In this document: one piece after another, positions 13,379 to 26,013 of the stretch | How positions within the stretch are numbered: the stretch's first letter is position 1 | Layout: the number at the start of each line of letters is the position of its first letter | Position numbers and translations under genes: made by a program | Assembly: GCF_019112545.1 (NCBI RefSeq) | Contig: NW_025064890.1 | Location: forward strand, 1,245,993 to 1,309,992 | DNA: 64,000 nucleotides | Source: Guyanagaster necrorhizus | Taxonomy: Eukaryota; Basidiomycota; Agaricomycetes; Agaricales; Physalacriaceae | Reading direction: 5' to 3' | The notes under the pieces: generated by a model | Databases searched by the model: none | What the model was told of the DNA's origin: nothing | Seen by the model: only the letters and a program-made list of their open reading frames with translations

Positions 13379-16209
13379 TCACTTACGATGGTAGAGTTTT
13401 GCTGGATTCTCGAAGATCTCCATGCAAGGAAGGTCAACGTATTCACATATGTCCGCACCCTCGAGAACAGGATCAAACCCGCATATGGTGTTGATCTCGA
13501 TGATTGTCGAAAACGTCTTTCGCGGTACGAAGGACAGCCCTTCATGAGCGCCTAACTCGACTTCGATTCCAAAAAGAGCTTCCGCTTCCTCAACGGATAT
13601 CTCCTTGGATAGATTCAGGTCAGAAAACCAGTGAAGGACGGACCGGCAAATTTTCTTGGATCGTGAATCAAGACGGGGTTCACAGACTGTTAGTGAGAGA
13701 GCAGACACATGTTCGCTGTCTGCCATAAACGTTTCCAGCAACTGGAAAGGGTCATAACACGGTGTTATATGAAGGTTAAAGTACATTCGTTGACACACTG
13801 GTTATTGGTCAGTATATTTCCGAGTTCCTCTGATATGCTATACCAACGTTCGATGTATTTCATGTTGTGCACCCTACAATCAATGCCCCTTGGGTTCTGA
13901 TAAGAGGACAATGACAATTTCGAAGCTTGCGCAAACCATGAGTACATCATCCGCCGTGACCTGAGTACGACCCTCTAATGTCCAGGAGGGCGATATCAGA
14001 AGACAATGCTCTTGAGTGACAGACAAGTATTGGGCGGTAAATGATCCACTGATGGGTGAATAAGTCAGCAGAAGGTATACATGTATATTCACGTCAATCA
14101 CACCTGCACATGAGAATCATTCTCATCGTTTATCCATTCTGCGTTCCGTTCAGGCAGCTCAACTGGTACCTTGCCATCCATGGAAGAATCATATGGCACT
14201 GTCCGTAAACACGCTACCGGGACCGCAGGGGCATTCAAACTGAAGTATAGGGTTGTATCCCATCGTACAGGCATCGCCTATGAGATAATAAAGGGCGCCG
14301 TAAATCTCTATGAGACGGCTTTTGTACAGATTCGTACGATGCATCAGCCAGTTCCATTCTCTGATTGAATCAGAGCGCAGCATCGATTCCGTCACTCGAG
14401 TCGAACTGCTTCGCCATCCTGAACTATATCCACCGAATAGAGGCCAATAAAATAGTGAAATGCGAGCCCTGACAGTACGAAGCGACCTTGTTCATTGACA
14501 TATACATTACTGAGATTCTCATCCTTCTAGACATTAGTAGTTAGAATTAGATAGGCTTTCTCAGGACGTATCATTACTCACAGACACATAGTGCATCCAA
14601 CCCTGCGGAGATGTATGGTAAAATCTACTGAGGTAACCTGAGGTCGACTAATTTTACCATTCAAGGTTGACACGAAGTAGAGTCGGGAAATGCGTCACCT
14701 CTAAATCACTGAACTACAGAAACGCACAATTATTTTAGTAACACTACAGCAAATTTTGAAGAAGCATACTAGTTGTGTATAGAAGTGCAACAACTGAGTT
14801 GCAGTAAAGGATACACAATAGTTGGAGATCGAGTGTCGTGTGAAGCCTCCGGACAGGTGTAAGCTTAGAAATATTAAATAAATAATGATTCTCATTACCA
14901 TGAAATATAACGGCAGTGAAATCCGTAGAGCCGCATACACCGAAGACCTGGGCAATATTCTGGTGCCTAGGTCCAAGACCATAAGATTAGTACTTATGAA
15001 TACTGTCACAAAATGCTGTAGGCATCCTTAAGATTTATCGGTCTACTTGCATCTACATGGAATTGCTTGAGGACACCTAAGCTCCAGGAGATGAGACAGA
15101 ATTGATGCAACGCACGGTCGTGGCATCTTGTTCATTGCTGTGGAAACGTCGATATACGTGAACAATTTTGGGCGTGTTACTGTTATTAACGTCGGCTTTA
15201 TAATCAGTAAACACTAAAGCATTGTCTAGTGGGTGTAGGCGATCTGAAGGATTAAGGAGTTCTCTCTCAAATAGATATCCCCTGGAAGGACATCTCGAAT
15301 CTGTAATCGACACGCGATCAATCAGTGGATTCCTCGTACAAGAAGAATAAAGTGCAAATCCTTTGTACAAGCCCCGTTCCTTCAATGTCTGGATGTCCGC
15401 GCTAAGCTTGTCGGTCTTCTTGCTATGCAAAACACCCCACGTATGTATCTCTTCGTATATCCTATCTGCATGCTTGTCAATGTTAGACATGGCATGCCGT
15501 TGTGACGTCTCGATGGGGCTAGTAAGAGCATCTGCACTGGTCTTTAATCCATCTTTGATGTCTGCAATAACGAAACGCGAGTCAATGGAATACGAATCTA
15601 TGAACGAATGGTAAAGATACTAGATTGGTAAAGGTCTCTGTGAGACGCACGATAAAATCATCCTTGATCGCACGTACGCGTTGCTGGTAACTATTGATAG
15701 TGTCCGAAACTTTCTTTGTCCTCAAGAAACTCTTGAACCGATGGTACTTGTGCCGGGTGCTGTTTTACTTCAACAATTCAGCTCATCAAGTATCTGAAAA
15801 ACGCTTTCATTAAGGAAGCTTCAAGACGTGTTTGTGCTCGCTCACGTTTGAAGCTCTGCACAAATATCACGGAAACGGAGAGCGCTACTTTCGCCGTGTT
15901 CTATAACGGTATCCTGAATCACGACCATCGCCTTCCCTATACTCTCCGCCAAATCTAGTAAATCCTTATCGTTCTGGTTAGCTTTCTGTTACCCCTGTTA
16001 ATGAGCAATAAAACGTGACAAGGATTATTGTGACGTATATCAATGGCCTCCAGTAGAAGTACTACACACCCGAAAACGTTTTTGATGTACAGAAAGGGTG
16101 CCATATCCGCGGCAGTCGCGATGAGCTTAGCCATCTGGATCCAGGTTTCCAGGTTAAGTACTGTTGCGGTGCTTTTGAAGGACGACAATGATGGTAAAAG
16201 TTCAAGCAC
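13379..16209 (-). CDS. MLKL_NTD/HeLo-like helical-bundle protein with a kinase-like segment, gene model incomplete
   Basis: Reading down the minus strand from 16209, the first part (LNLETWIQMAKLIATAADMA, a YIKNVFGCVVLLLEAID helix, DLLDLAESIGKAM, and FLRTKKVSDTINSYQQRVRA near 15700) has the pattern of the four-helix bundle plus brace seen in MLKL N-terminal/HeLo-like domains of agaricomycete proteins. Another helical piece (SNIDKHADRIYEEIHTWGVL) follows at 15490-15360. Near 14975-14890 comes HQNIAQVFGVCGSTDFTAVI, which resembles the alphaC-beta4-beta5 part of a kinase lobe. Later exons (14580-13380) have no family I recognise. No catalytic HRD or DFG was seen. The join between the first and second exons near 15960-16030 is off by one phase, so either a small exon was missed or the gene is broken. 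Function is not claimed beyond the domain resemblance. Confidence 0.55.
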
Positions 16210-16332
16210 CGAAAAGAAAATGTGCTCAACTGACCCTTTCTACTGGGTGCTTGTTTTGACAGCTCTCGTCACACGGATATTTTCATACAGCATTTCACAG
16301 TAGTATATACAACATCGGCGATAACATGGCGC

Positions 16333-18121
16333 TTATGATGTTAGGGGATATTGCTGTGGTGGATGGAACACTACCAAACACCTATTAGTGAAGTCTTCGA
16401 TATTGAATCGGCCATATCCCGAAGAACCGCTTCGAAAAGTTGATAATGAGCTTGGAGATGCTATGTCCGAGTAAAGAGCTCACCCAAGTCCAATAATACC
16501 CAAGAAGGTCTCCGAGTGAATGGTGGAACCGTTAACATTGGCATAACCTGGATGTCATCAGGAACCGTCAACTTAGACAGAGTCACTAAGTTTACCTGCC
16601 CGAATCCGAGGTGCCAGTTTCTCTGCAGCACCTAAATCAGACGTCCACAGAGATGATGTAAGTGTGTAATCGGACATATTTGTGAGTTCCACGGCTTCAT
16701 CAATCGTGTTGAAGGTCGTAATCGAAAGTTCTACAATGCCCATTTAGAGAGCGGACATTCGGATGTCACAAAAGCACCCACCAGGTCCAAAAACTTCCCG
16801 CTCCCACAGCCTAGTACCCGGTTTAACGCCGGTGAACACATGTGGTTGTATCACAGAACCATCCCTCGTGACATCTCCTATGAGGACTTGCGCTCCCTCT
16901 CCAATAGCCTCGTGGAACATACTCAACACATTCTCTGCCGAACGTTCGGAAAACAAGGCAGAGAGCTTAGCCGTCGGGTCCGTATATGGATCTCCAGCTT
17001 TCAGAGATTTGCAGAGTACGCAGATCTTCTCTGTCAAAGCGTCGGATACGCCCCGCTGTACAAGGACTCTGCTGGTAGACATGCAGATTTGGCCAGAGTA
17101 GAGGAGGGCTCCGGATACTATGCCTTTTGCGGCGGCATCTATATCGGCGTCGTTGAGAACCTGCGGAAGAATTCTGAGGGAGCGTTGTAGCACAGACTGA
17201 GGTATTTGACCTACAATTGAAGGCGCCTTTCCACCAAGCTCGAAAACACAAGGTTTGAGATACTTCGCTGCTTCGCTTGCGATTATCTTTCCTACACGAT
17301 CGCTCCCTGTGAACTGCAAAGAATGAACATTTCAGCGCAAAGAAACCCCAAAATCTAGCGGCTGACATTAATCTTCCGTACAGCCGGATGCGCAATGATC
17401 TCAGCAGTCAAGGCAGGTGAATCCTCCCTCGATATAGAAACTACATTAAGTACCCCTTCGGGCAGTCCGGCCTCATGTAATAGTTCCGCGACGATGAACT
17501 GGCTCCTCGGACTCAATTCTGATGATTTCAGCACGACGGTGTTTCCACAAAGAATGGGTACGGCAATAGCACGCAGTGTGAGTGAGATAGGTGCATTCCA
17601 TGGGGCAATGCCAAAGCTAGCGTATACGACATCGTCGGTCGGAGGAATCCAGACTATGTAAGTACGACTCACATCACACCCATTGCTCTTCTCTGAACGA
17701 GGACTTCTGCGCCGGGAACCCTATCCGATGCTGTTCTCTCATCGCCCATAAGATCCCCAAGTTTCGCTGTGTCACGAAGAAAAAGCTGCGAGGAGCCCCA
17801 ATTATACATACAAAAGTCGATTGGAGCGGCAGTCTCTTCCTTCATGGACTGCAGGATGAGTTGTTTGTAACGGCCAGTGGAGAGGATATCGGCAGCCTTG
17901 ATAAGAAGGTCTTTCCGCTGCTGGAGCGGAGAATATTCCCACGTCTTGAAGGCAGTATGGGCTGCATCGATGGCCGCGAGGCAGTCAGCGCTGGTCGCTG
18001 ATGCAGATCTGCCTACTATGGCATGGGAGTATGGGTTCGAGATATCGAATGTCTCGTTATCGCTGGAAGGAACCTTCTGCCCATTGATGAAGAGCGGGGT
18101 GAATGGAAGAGCTCCAGACAT
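16333..18121 (-). CDS. NAD(P)-dependent aldehyde dehydrogenase, aromatic/salicylaldehyde type
   Basis: The enzyme oxidises aldehydes to acids; the closest remembered families are fungal salicylaldehyde or vanillin dehydrogenases. Six exons sum to 508 codons plus stop: 18121-17673, 17616-17367, 17313-16782, 16730-16596, 16547-16484, 16429-16333 (minus strand). Landmarks are IFGIAPWNAP for the cofactor site, the FTGS loop, FELGGKAPSIV with the general-base Glu, GQICMSTSRV with the nucleophile Cys, and EVFGP. The C-terminal SGYGRFNIEDFTN is typical. All catalytic residues are retained, so this copy should be active. A decayed paralog follows it at 18400-19660 on the same strand, pointing to tandem duplication. 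Confidence 0.93.
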
Positions 18122-18399
18122 ATCAATACTTTGGACCTCAACTTGATCTAATTTATAACCGTGGAGTATTGTTTGGTAGACATCATGCGCCGGTTGCTGA
18201 CTATTGATGGTGTCATGAGAAAGGTCACCAGAAAATGGGTGGCCTGTTTATTAGCACATACTGATTTAGAAATGGGACACACATTTAGACAACGAGTGCT
18301 TGTACGCGGTGGGTGACATGTAATTCATCAAATCAACCATAACCAGACGATCCATCACTAGTGAAAATATTAAGTTGCAGGCAAATTATTGAAACGATG

Positions 18400-19660
18400 G
18401 GTTCACTCAACAGCAGTTGCTACGGCACAGGTCGGTTCAACCTATGACGTCGGTCCGTTGATGTGGGTGTATCCTACTAGTTTGGCATTGTCAAGGCATA
18501 TCCTTGAAACAGATAGGATCACTGACCTGAACGTAGCTGACTCGAAATTTGCTGAGAAGTATACACGTTGGATGTTCAAACAGACGATGCCAACGAATAC
18601 TGGTTCACCAGAGAAACCGCTTCCTCGAGTGTGTCGAAGGCAGTCGTGCAAAAAACTGTGAAATCAGAACATAACAATTGGAATTGTAAAATCAGATTTA
18701 CCCAGGTCAGATGATTCGCACTCCCAAAGCTTCATACCCACCCGGCTTGACAAGTTGGAGCACCATCAGCCTGCATATCACCGACAGGAACATTCCCGAA
18801 TCATGTCAATGACAGCTGTTGCTGATTTGGAATGTAGATTTTGAGGAGAATAAGAAGTTACGATCGAAGGTGCGTTACCTCCCAATTCGAGAACAAAAAG
18901 TTTAAACTTTGATGGAGACAGATCCGCCAACGTTTTCATTGCCAATGAACCGCTGGGGAGGGTTACAGAATGCGTAGAGTACCAAAAGCAACCATGCCGA
19001 TATCTTGCGAAGAAGTGGTTGTGCAATGATTTCAGCTGTTAATCTAGGCGTTACCTCCCTCCCCATTGGAACAATTTTCAGAACTCCAGCTTTGTTAAAA
19101 AGGCCAAAAATGCTTGTGATTTACGACTGTATTCGGAAGGCCTGAGGATCACTGTATTCCCGCATAGAATGACATAAGTGACTGCGAGAGCCGTCAAGGC
19201 TACTGACGGACAAACGGAGAAGCCAAGCGAATGTAAGTGATGATGACAACATACATGGCCGATAACCTGCGAGCCTGAAATAGCGTCTGATGGGGAATGT
19301 TTTCCGTGAAGTTAGTGGCAAAAGGAGACGATGCTGTAGATAAAGGCATAAGCAATCTGCCAGTTGCTGACGGCCGTTCCGTTTGCTCCAGTTTTGATTT
19401 GAGATAGAGCGATGACCTCGTTGTATTCTGGAGTTTGGAGCATTTGGGCGACATTGTGGAAGATTGCAGAGGCAGTCATTCCCACTACTGAACTGGTGTA
19501 TGGATTCTGGACATCGAAGACTGTATTGTTGCTGGACGCTTTGGATGTACCATGGATGATGAGAGGAGCAAAGAGAGGCATAACTGAGCTACTCACCGGC
19601 ATCCTGCATGATAAATACGGATCCTGAGCATCGTACGGATGTGACGTCTTGAAGCTATCC
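18400..19660 (-). pseudogene. Decayed aldehyde dehydrogenase paralog
   Basis: Fragments of the same family as the gene at 16333-18121 lie in order on the minus strand but in shifting frames. They are an N-terminal piece at 19610-19330 (MPLFAPLIIHGTSKASSNN, then VFDVQNPYTSSVVG), a central piece at 18900-18840 (LFVLELGGNAPSIV), and a late piece at 18640-18500 (FDTLEEAVSLVNQYSLASSVW). Stops and frame changes separate them. The nucleophile-cysteine region and a clean C-terminus were not found. I treat it as a pseudogene derived from an old tandem copy. Confidence 0.8.
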
Positions 19661-19689
19661 ACGATATTCCATTTCTCGAGCTAATTGTG

Positions 19690-20060
19690 ATCCGTTCCTT
19701 TCATTGTGACCGCGGCAATGCCACCATTGTGCACATATTCTCCGATGTATATAGAGAACAGAAACCCAGCGTAGGAGTGGTGTGGGAAGACAATGAGACC
19801 TGCCTCTCTGGACGCGCCGCAGATGATGAGGAGAGTGATGAGAGGCATAACTGAGTTGCTCACTGTAACGTACATTATAAATACAGTTCCTTCGTATCCA
19901 ACGGTTGAAGCTATTCCGTTTTTTGAGCTAATGGTGCGCATCCGCTCTGTCACCATCGTACATATATTTGTCGATAGGGAGCTTGTAAAATTTTTGAGCG
20001 TCCGAAGGCACAGGCTATCGATGAGAGGACAATGATTCAGTGGCGCGGAAGCAAACAATG
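19690..20060 (-). repeat. Second ALDH N-terminal remnant plus duplicated upstream segment
   Basis: The minus strand at about 19870-19790 reads SNSVMPLITLLIICGASREA, clearly related to the SSSVMPLFAPLIIHGTSKAS start of the pseudogene at 19600. The flanking DNA, GAGAGGCATAACTGAG and the TTTGAGCTAATGGTGCGCAT block, repeats 19575-19700 about 260 bp away. This is a tandem duplication of an ALDH 5' end and its upstream region. The same upstream sequence recurs at 5335-5505. Confidence 0.7.
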
Positions 20061-20200
20061 ATCGCTTGCATTTGAAATTGCAACATCAGACCGACCACGT
20101 GTAGCAGCGATCGGCGCACGGACCTCTCTTATCGCTTTTCTTTCCTGAACGTCAACAGCGACGCCCGGACTCTCCTCCTGTTGACGACGACATATTCATC

Positions 20201-23200
20201 ATGGACGTCGACGTTCCGTCACCAAATTCGAATACCGAACCTGTCCGTGACACCGAGCCGAAAGGATCAGGTTTACCCGACAATCAGAACCTAATATCCA
20301 GCCATGGGGCAGGCGATTCTTCCATGAAAACGGCAGCCGCACCGGAGAACGAAATCTCCAAGGAGATCTCCGTGAAGGACGCTAGTGTCCAGCAGTCTCC
20401 GACGCCGGTCCCAGTGACGACAGAGGCCAGGTCGGACTCGGTAGCTCTACTGCTGCACCCCTCGACTCCCATGGTTGTCGACGTCTCTCCCTCTTCTCCT
20501 CCAATGAATACGCCGGAACCCCGTCCGCTCAACGTGACAGATGCCCTCAGCTACCTTGATGCTGTCAAGGTACAGTTCCAGGACCAGCCTGACGTCTATA
20601 ATCAATTTTTGGACATTATGAAGGAATTTAAGAGCCAGCTGTGCGTTTTTTGTGATCTCTTTTCCCCCTTTTCTTCTTATGGGGAGCGCAGGATCGACAC
20701 ACCAGGTGTCATAGAACGTGTATCACATCTGTTCTTCGGTCACCCTCAGCTCATTATCGGATTCAATACGTTTTTGCCAGCGGGGTATCGTATCGAATGC
20801 ACCTCGGACGGTCCGACACACAACCGAATCACCGTCATCAATAGCGACGGAACGATTATCCTTTATCAGCAACCCCCCATTCTACCTCCAGGTGAGTGTC
20901 ACTTATATTCGGGTGACGCACATACGTCGCACGATCAGGATGTTATTCAGCATTCTAGGAGGCCTCTTGTACCGTCATGCCCTACGGGGTTTTGTTCTGC
21001 AACATTGTCAGCAGTGCTTATGCCTCCCGCAGGACGAAATCCCGAGGGTCGAACCCCCGATCCCAAAGCTCTTGGCCTCGAACTCGACAAGCAGATAATG
21101 GGCCCCGCTTTTGATTACGTGCAAAAGATCAAGCAACGATGTGACCCGGACACGTACCAGCAGTTCCTTGACATTTTGTCACGCTATCACAGGAAGCATG
21201 ATAATATCGACGAGGTATTTTATTTTTGTTTTACTATTATCGATTCTGTAACCGACAGGGACAGGTATCCAAACAAATAGCCAGACTGTTCAAAGACGAT
21301 CCCGATTTGAGGGCCGACTTTCATATATTCATGCCAGAGTCAGCCATGATGGACGAAGGCAAGAAGAAGATGGATGGAGGACAGCTACTTCCGCAGAAGA
21401 GGAAGAGAAGGTTGGTAGAGAAAGAGACGAAACTGTCGTCAAGCAATCCTCACAAGGTATGTCCGCGCTTTTTGGCTGCTGCGGCCAATCCGACTTTTTA
21501 CAGGTTAAAAAACTCAAATCGTCTATCTCACAAGACATTCCCTCCGCATTCAAATCTGAACGACGCCATGCTCCTCCTCCACCGCCGGATGACACGCGCT
21601 TCTTCGACCGCGTAAAACAATCACTCGATAGCCGAGAATCCTACAACGAATTCCTCAAAGTTATCAATCTCTTCACTCAGGGCATCATTGATATGGGACG
21701 GTTGGTCAAAGAGAGTCGGAACTTCCTCGCGGGAGACGGTGAGTTGATGCGGCAGTTCAAAGATATTCTTGGCTGGGACGAAAAGAAGGAGCGGGACTAT
21801 CATATCTTTGAGCAGCATCAGCTCTTTGGAATGACAAGACCCATTGTCGCCGGTTTCCAAGATCGGCCTACAAGGATGGACATGAGCACGAAGTACGGCA
21901 GCTATCGCAAGCTGCATCCTAGTGTGAGCACCCTGTTATCATCCGTCGGATCTTCAACTCATGTACTTGCAGGAAGCTCACGTCACTTGCTCTGGACGCG
22001 ACGACATGTGCCGTTCCGTGCTAAACGACGAATGGGTTTCGCATCCAACATGGACGAGCGAAGACCCTCCTATGGTATCCACCAAAAAGAACGTCTTTGA
22101 AGAAGCCCTTCACCGCAGCGAGGAAGAACGCCACGAATACGACTTCCACATCGAGGCCATCGTTCGCACAATCGCCATCCTCGAACCCATCAGCAACAAA
22201 GTCGCACAGCTAAACCCAGAAGAACGAGCCACCTTCAAACTGAAGCCTAATCTGAATGGATCGGCCAAGGCAATCAATCACCGGGTCATCAAGAAGATCT
22301 GGGGTCGGGAACCTGGATTAGAGCTGATCCAAGCGATGCAGGATTTCCCTTCACAGACTATCCTTCCGGTCCTAAACCGGCTGAAGGCCAAGGAGGAGGA
22401 ATGGAAACGGGCACAGAGGGAATGGAACAAAGTGTGGCGAGAGGTCGACGCGAGGAACTACATCAGAAGTCTCGATCACCAGAGCATCACGTTTAGATTG
22501 ACGGACAAGAGGGCCACTTCGGCCAGGTCGTTCATCAACCAGATTGAGGCCGCACGGGAGGAGCAGATGGCGAAACGCGCGTCGTTGATTGATCCCCTTT
22601 TCGGTAGAACACGGCCCTCCCATCAGTTGGAATTCATGATCGACGATGTGTCCGTGATGCAAGATGGACTGAAGCTGACGTTCTCGTTTTTGGACCGCAC
22701 TCTAGGGCAGATCGCACTCACTGAACGTAAACGGATAGAGCTACTCCTACGTTCGTTTGTTCCCCTTTTCTTCGTTTTGGATCCAGTGGCGTTCAACAAT
22801 GCTTTCCAAGTCATTCAAGAGAATATGTTTAGCGATCCGAGTGATGCTAGCGATACGGAGGTGTCGAGTGTTGGGAGCTCGAAAGGGAATGGGAAGGGGA
22901 GGAAGGGAGGCGTAGGAGCCGCCACGGGTGACTTGAGAAAGAAACTGCTCAAGAGCGAGCAGGCCAAGTCGACGATCAGGAAAACTAGAGCGCAAGAAGC
23001 ATCGTCTCCTTCTCTGTCTCGCGTGCCATCGCCTACGCCGGCAGATGGTGGTCCAGCCGAGGGTCAGCAACGACGGGTCAAGAACACGTTCTTTACGAAT
23101 ACTAACTTTTATGTTTTGCTGCGATTACTCGAGGTACGCTGGTTGACATTTCGGTTCTGCAACTTCTAATGCTGTTCTCGTGATAAGGTTATGTATACGC

Positions 23201-24316
23201 GGCTTTTGAAGTTCCGAAACATCTCGAACCAACTCGCGATGGAGGGACCACAAAGCAAAGCACCGCCCATCACTGGACTTTCGGTTCAGGCTACTGCTTT
23301 CATTGAGAGCATGAGCGATCCCAACCGCAACGCGAGCCACTTTTACGAGCTGATGCTCGAATCTTGCGAACGCTTGTTCGATAACGAGTTGGAGCAACAA
23401 GCGTTTGAGGAACAGATGCGGCTTATGTTTGGAGTCAAGGTATATTTTTTACTTCCACATGATTTGATGATTAGACTGACGACTACTGTGCAGGAAGCCT
23501 ACAAGATCTTCACCGTTGACAAGCTGATCGGATCGATCATCAAACAGGTGAGAGTGATTATTTCCGCATGTATGTGTTCTAAGCATCTGCCAGGTCGAAA
23601 TAATCCTAGCCGACACCAAGAGTCAGGAGCTGTTAGAAACTCTGAAGCGGGACCGAAGTATTCCTTCCCTAACAACACAAGACTACCTGAATAGTCGACA
23701 TAATGCTGAAAAGGTGCTTGGGCCGGATGAGAATCTATTTCGTATCGACTGGGTGCGTGGCATCGGTGTCTTTATATTGTATCTATTGGATTGACGAGAT
23801 GGGATCAGCTGCCGGAGTCGAAGAAGATGACGGTCCAATTGATTGGAAAGGACGATTCCAGCTTCGATGATTCGGAAGTATTGACAGGACGGTGGCAGGC
23901 GTACATAAAAACCTACACTCAGGTGCGTTACTCCTCTGTGATTACCATCGATAATCCTCACCTTACTATACAGACCGGTCCAACAACTGACGTACCTCAA
24001 ACGAAAGTCAGACGGCCGTTCCTGCGAAAGTGAGTACTGTCCTTGCGTGAATTATCCCAGATGTTTATCATTCTTCATTAGAAATCTGCCGGCGACCATT
24101 CCGACTGAACCGAACATCAAGACCAGCGACGGCTTGAAAATCAAAGTGTGCGTCCGTACGTACCGTCTGTTCTTCGTATCGGATTCGGAGGATTATCTGT
24201 GGAAGATACGGCAGCAGGAGGATGTACAGAAGGCGACGGAGAACCTGCGAGCCAGGAATGTTCTTCGAAAGAAGTGGTTAGAGAGCTCTTCCAAGCCAGG
24301 GCCGGTACCTTCATGA
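20201..24316 (+). CDS. SIN3: SIN3 transcriptional corepressor scaffold
   Basis: Sin3 is the scaffold of the Rpd3/HDAC corepressor complex in the nucleus. Twelve exons total 1154 codons plus stop: 20201-20640, 20692-20891, 21033-21214, 21265-21456, 21504-21923, 21973-23133, 23188-23439, 23494-23547, 23594-23752, 23809-23922, 23974-24029, 24082-24316. The N-terminal 100 residues are low-complexity. PAH1 lies near residues 110-180 ([19 protein letters not shown]), PAH2 near 235-300 ([18 protein letters not shown]), PAH3 near 365-425 ([15 protein letters not shown]). The HDAC-interacting region follows (YGSYRKL...[20 protein letters not shown]), then the Sin3 C-terminal domain ending with a [16 protein letters not shown] block. 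This is the parent of two partial copies at 5540-6424 and 30353-31160. Confidence 0.95.
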
Positions 24317-25647
24317 CGACGCTGTGTATGTATGCCCCTCGATTTGTTTCGCAACTACTTGCTGTATGTCATTTTGGCCCTTCTCGAAATCCAACTTAGA
24401 CTGTCTTCTGCGGTACGACCCCCATGGCGAACATCTAATCCCATCACGTTCATTCGTCCTTTGATCTACTTTGAACTTCTTCAGCTCTCGTTGCTCAACT
24501 CACTGAACGCCGTCAAGTCATCATTGCACTTTAATGGAGCTAAACAAAGACATCGAAATGGCAGAGCCCCCGGGTAATTCTATACCCCTGCTCTTTGCAA
24601 CCATAATTAACGTGTTCCAGGTGCTTCTCCAAAGAGCCAAATCTCCGGGGTTCCTAGTCGTCCGTCTATTCTAAACTATTTCTATCACCGAAAGGTATAT
24701 AAGTACCATCAACAGGCAAGCGCTAAGTTATCAGAAGGTGAAATTGGAGAACGCTAATTGTCCCAACTTGAAATCTCCCAAGTCGAGTTTGCGTCGGACC
24801 GTCCGTTTCTAAGATACGGTCAGCCGTGCCTCCGTTTCCTCGTATTATCTCACATTCGTGTTACGCTGGAATACATTCAGAGAGGGTATATGAAGGATTT
24901 TTTGCCTAGACTCATGTTCACTCGGCCGCTTTAGATTTGTTTGATTGAGCATTGGCGTACGCTTACCTCTGATATTGAATCAACCATAGTCGAGCATGAG
25001 AAAGTTGAAGGGGGCTGGCAACAAAGAGAGGACTCGAGGGTGATTCATGTCATTGCGACTGTCCATGATGCCGACAAATATCAGTGGGCACTCGACAGAT
25101 ACGATTCCTCTACTACTTTAGGTGTTCTGAGCCCGAACATCATCTCTGCCTATGACGAACGCGTGCTATTGCAACTACGTTGGAATGCACTGTAAGGAGG
25201 TTTGTGGGTCTGAGTCCTATATCCATATTATCATGTAAAAGATTTTGTCATCGTACGTTAATGAGGAAAAAGAACAACCACAAGGTAATCTGAAGATGGG
25301 AGATCTTGCACAACGCCGCGGGATCATGGAGTGTCAAGCAACATTGATAGCGACAGCCGCCCGCCCGTGTCCGTGCTTATAAAAGGGGTCCTTTTTTTAT
25401 TTCACCGCATCTTTCCTTCTTTTCCACACCATCTGTCTGTCATAACGGTCGACGCTTCACGACGTAGTTGGGGTCGACATGGCTAAGCGGATCACATGAT
25501 TATATGGCTCTTGCGCCCTCCTCAATAGAAAGGAGGCGGCAACTCTTCCAATCCCTGTTCTCGCCCAAACGAGGGTCGGGACTGATCATGCAAGGATGCA
25601 ATGAGCAAAGGTGTCAGAGTTCTGCTATGAAATCAACAACATGTAAG
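24317..25647. other. Intergenic region with no supported gene
   Basis: Only short open frames occur. One of 84 codons at 24941-25195 has no recognised match or splice partners. A strong TATA-like element lies at 25376 and is listed separately. Confidence 0.4.
25374..25490 (+). promoter_or_regulatory. TATA-box promoter-like element without an evident gene
   Basis: GCTTATAAAAGGGG at about 25376 is followed by a T/C-rich run (TTTCCTTCTTTTCCACACC) and a CATCTGTCTGTCATAACGG stretch, the usual layout of a strong fungal core promoter. The first ATG (about 25480) opens only six codons before a stop. It may serve a short transcript, a gene with an unusual first exon, or be a relic. Confidence 0.35.
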
Positions 25648-26013
25648 TTAAGAGGAAAGCAGATTTAAACCGCACCGAGGACCCTCTGCGATACCTAATA
25701 TCTGGTTACCGACTATGAATTTCTGCGTTCCAACGTGCGTCGGACGAACAGAAATGAACACTGTATCTTCGAGAGCCCGGGCATGGAATACATCTTCGTC
25801 AGGCCTCTCGGAAGGGCTCAAGTAGGAAGGAACACGGGCTCCCCGGAGGGAACCGGATATCCTTTTCATGTACAGTGCTATCCCTCCTCCAGTATCTGCC
25901 TCTCTGAAGCGTGTCAAGTATGGAGATTGTTGGGATACCTCGTATCTCATGGGAGCCGCGAATGTAGGAGAGGCAAGGACTGTAGCCAAGGTTAGGCAGT
26001 ACGGGGCTCTCAT
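25648..26013 (-). CDS. Possible small secreted protein
   Basis: A single-exon frame of 121 residues opens with a signal-peptide-like stretch (MRAPYCLTLATVLASPTFAA). The remainder is not cysteine-rich and matches no family I know. No introns are needed. The case rests on the N-terminus only, and the frame could be chance. Confidence 0.3.
   Translation of the reverse strand: MRAPYCLTLATVLASPTFAAPMRYEVSQQSPYLTRFREADTGGGIALYMKRISGSLRGARVPSYLSPSERPDEDVFHARALEDTVFISVRPTHVGTQKFIVGNQILGIAEGPRCGLNLLSS

Noticed and set aside
21040..21070. GGTCGAACCCCCGATCCC resembling a tRNA T-arm in SIN3 and its copies
   Set aside because: It lies inside SIN3 exon 3, is translated (RTPDPK), and no other tRNA arms surround it.
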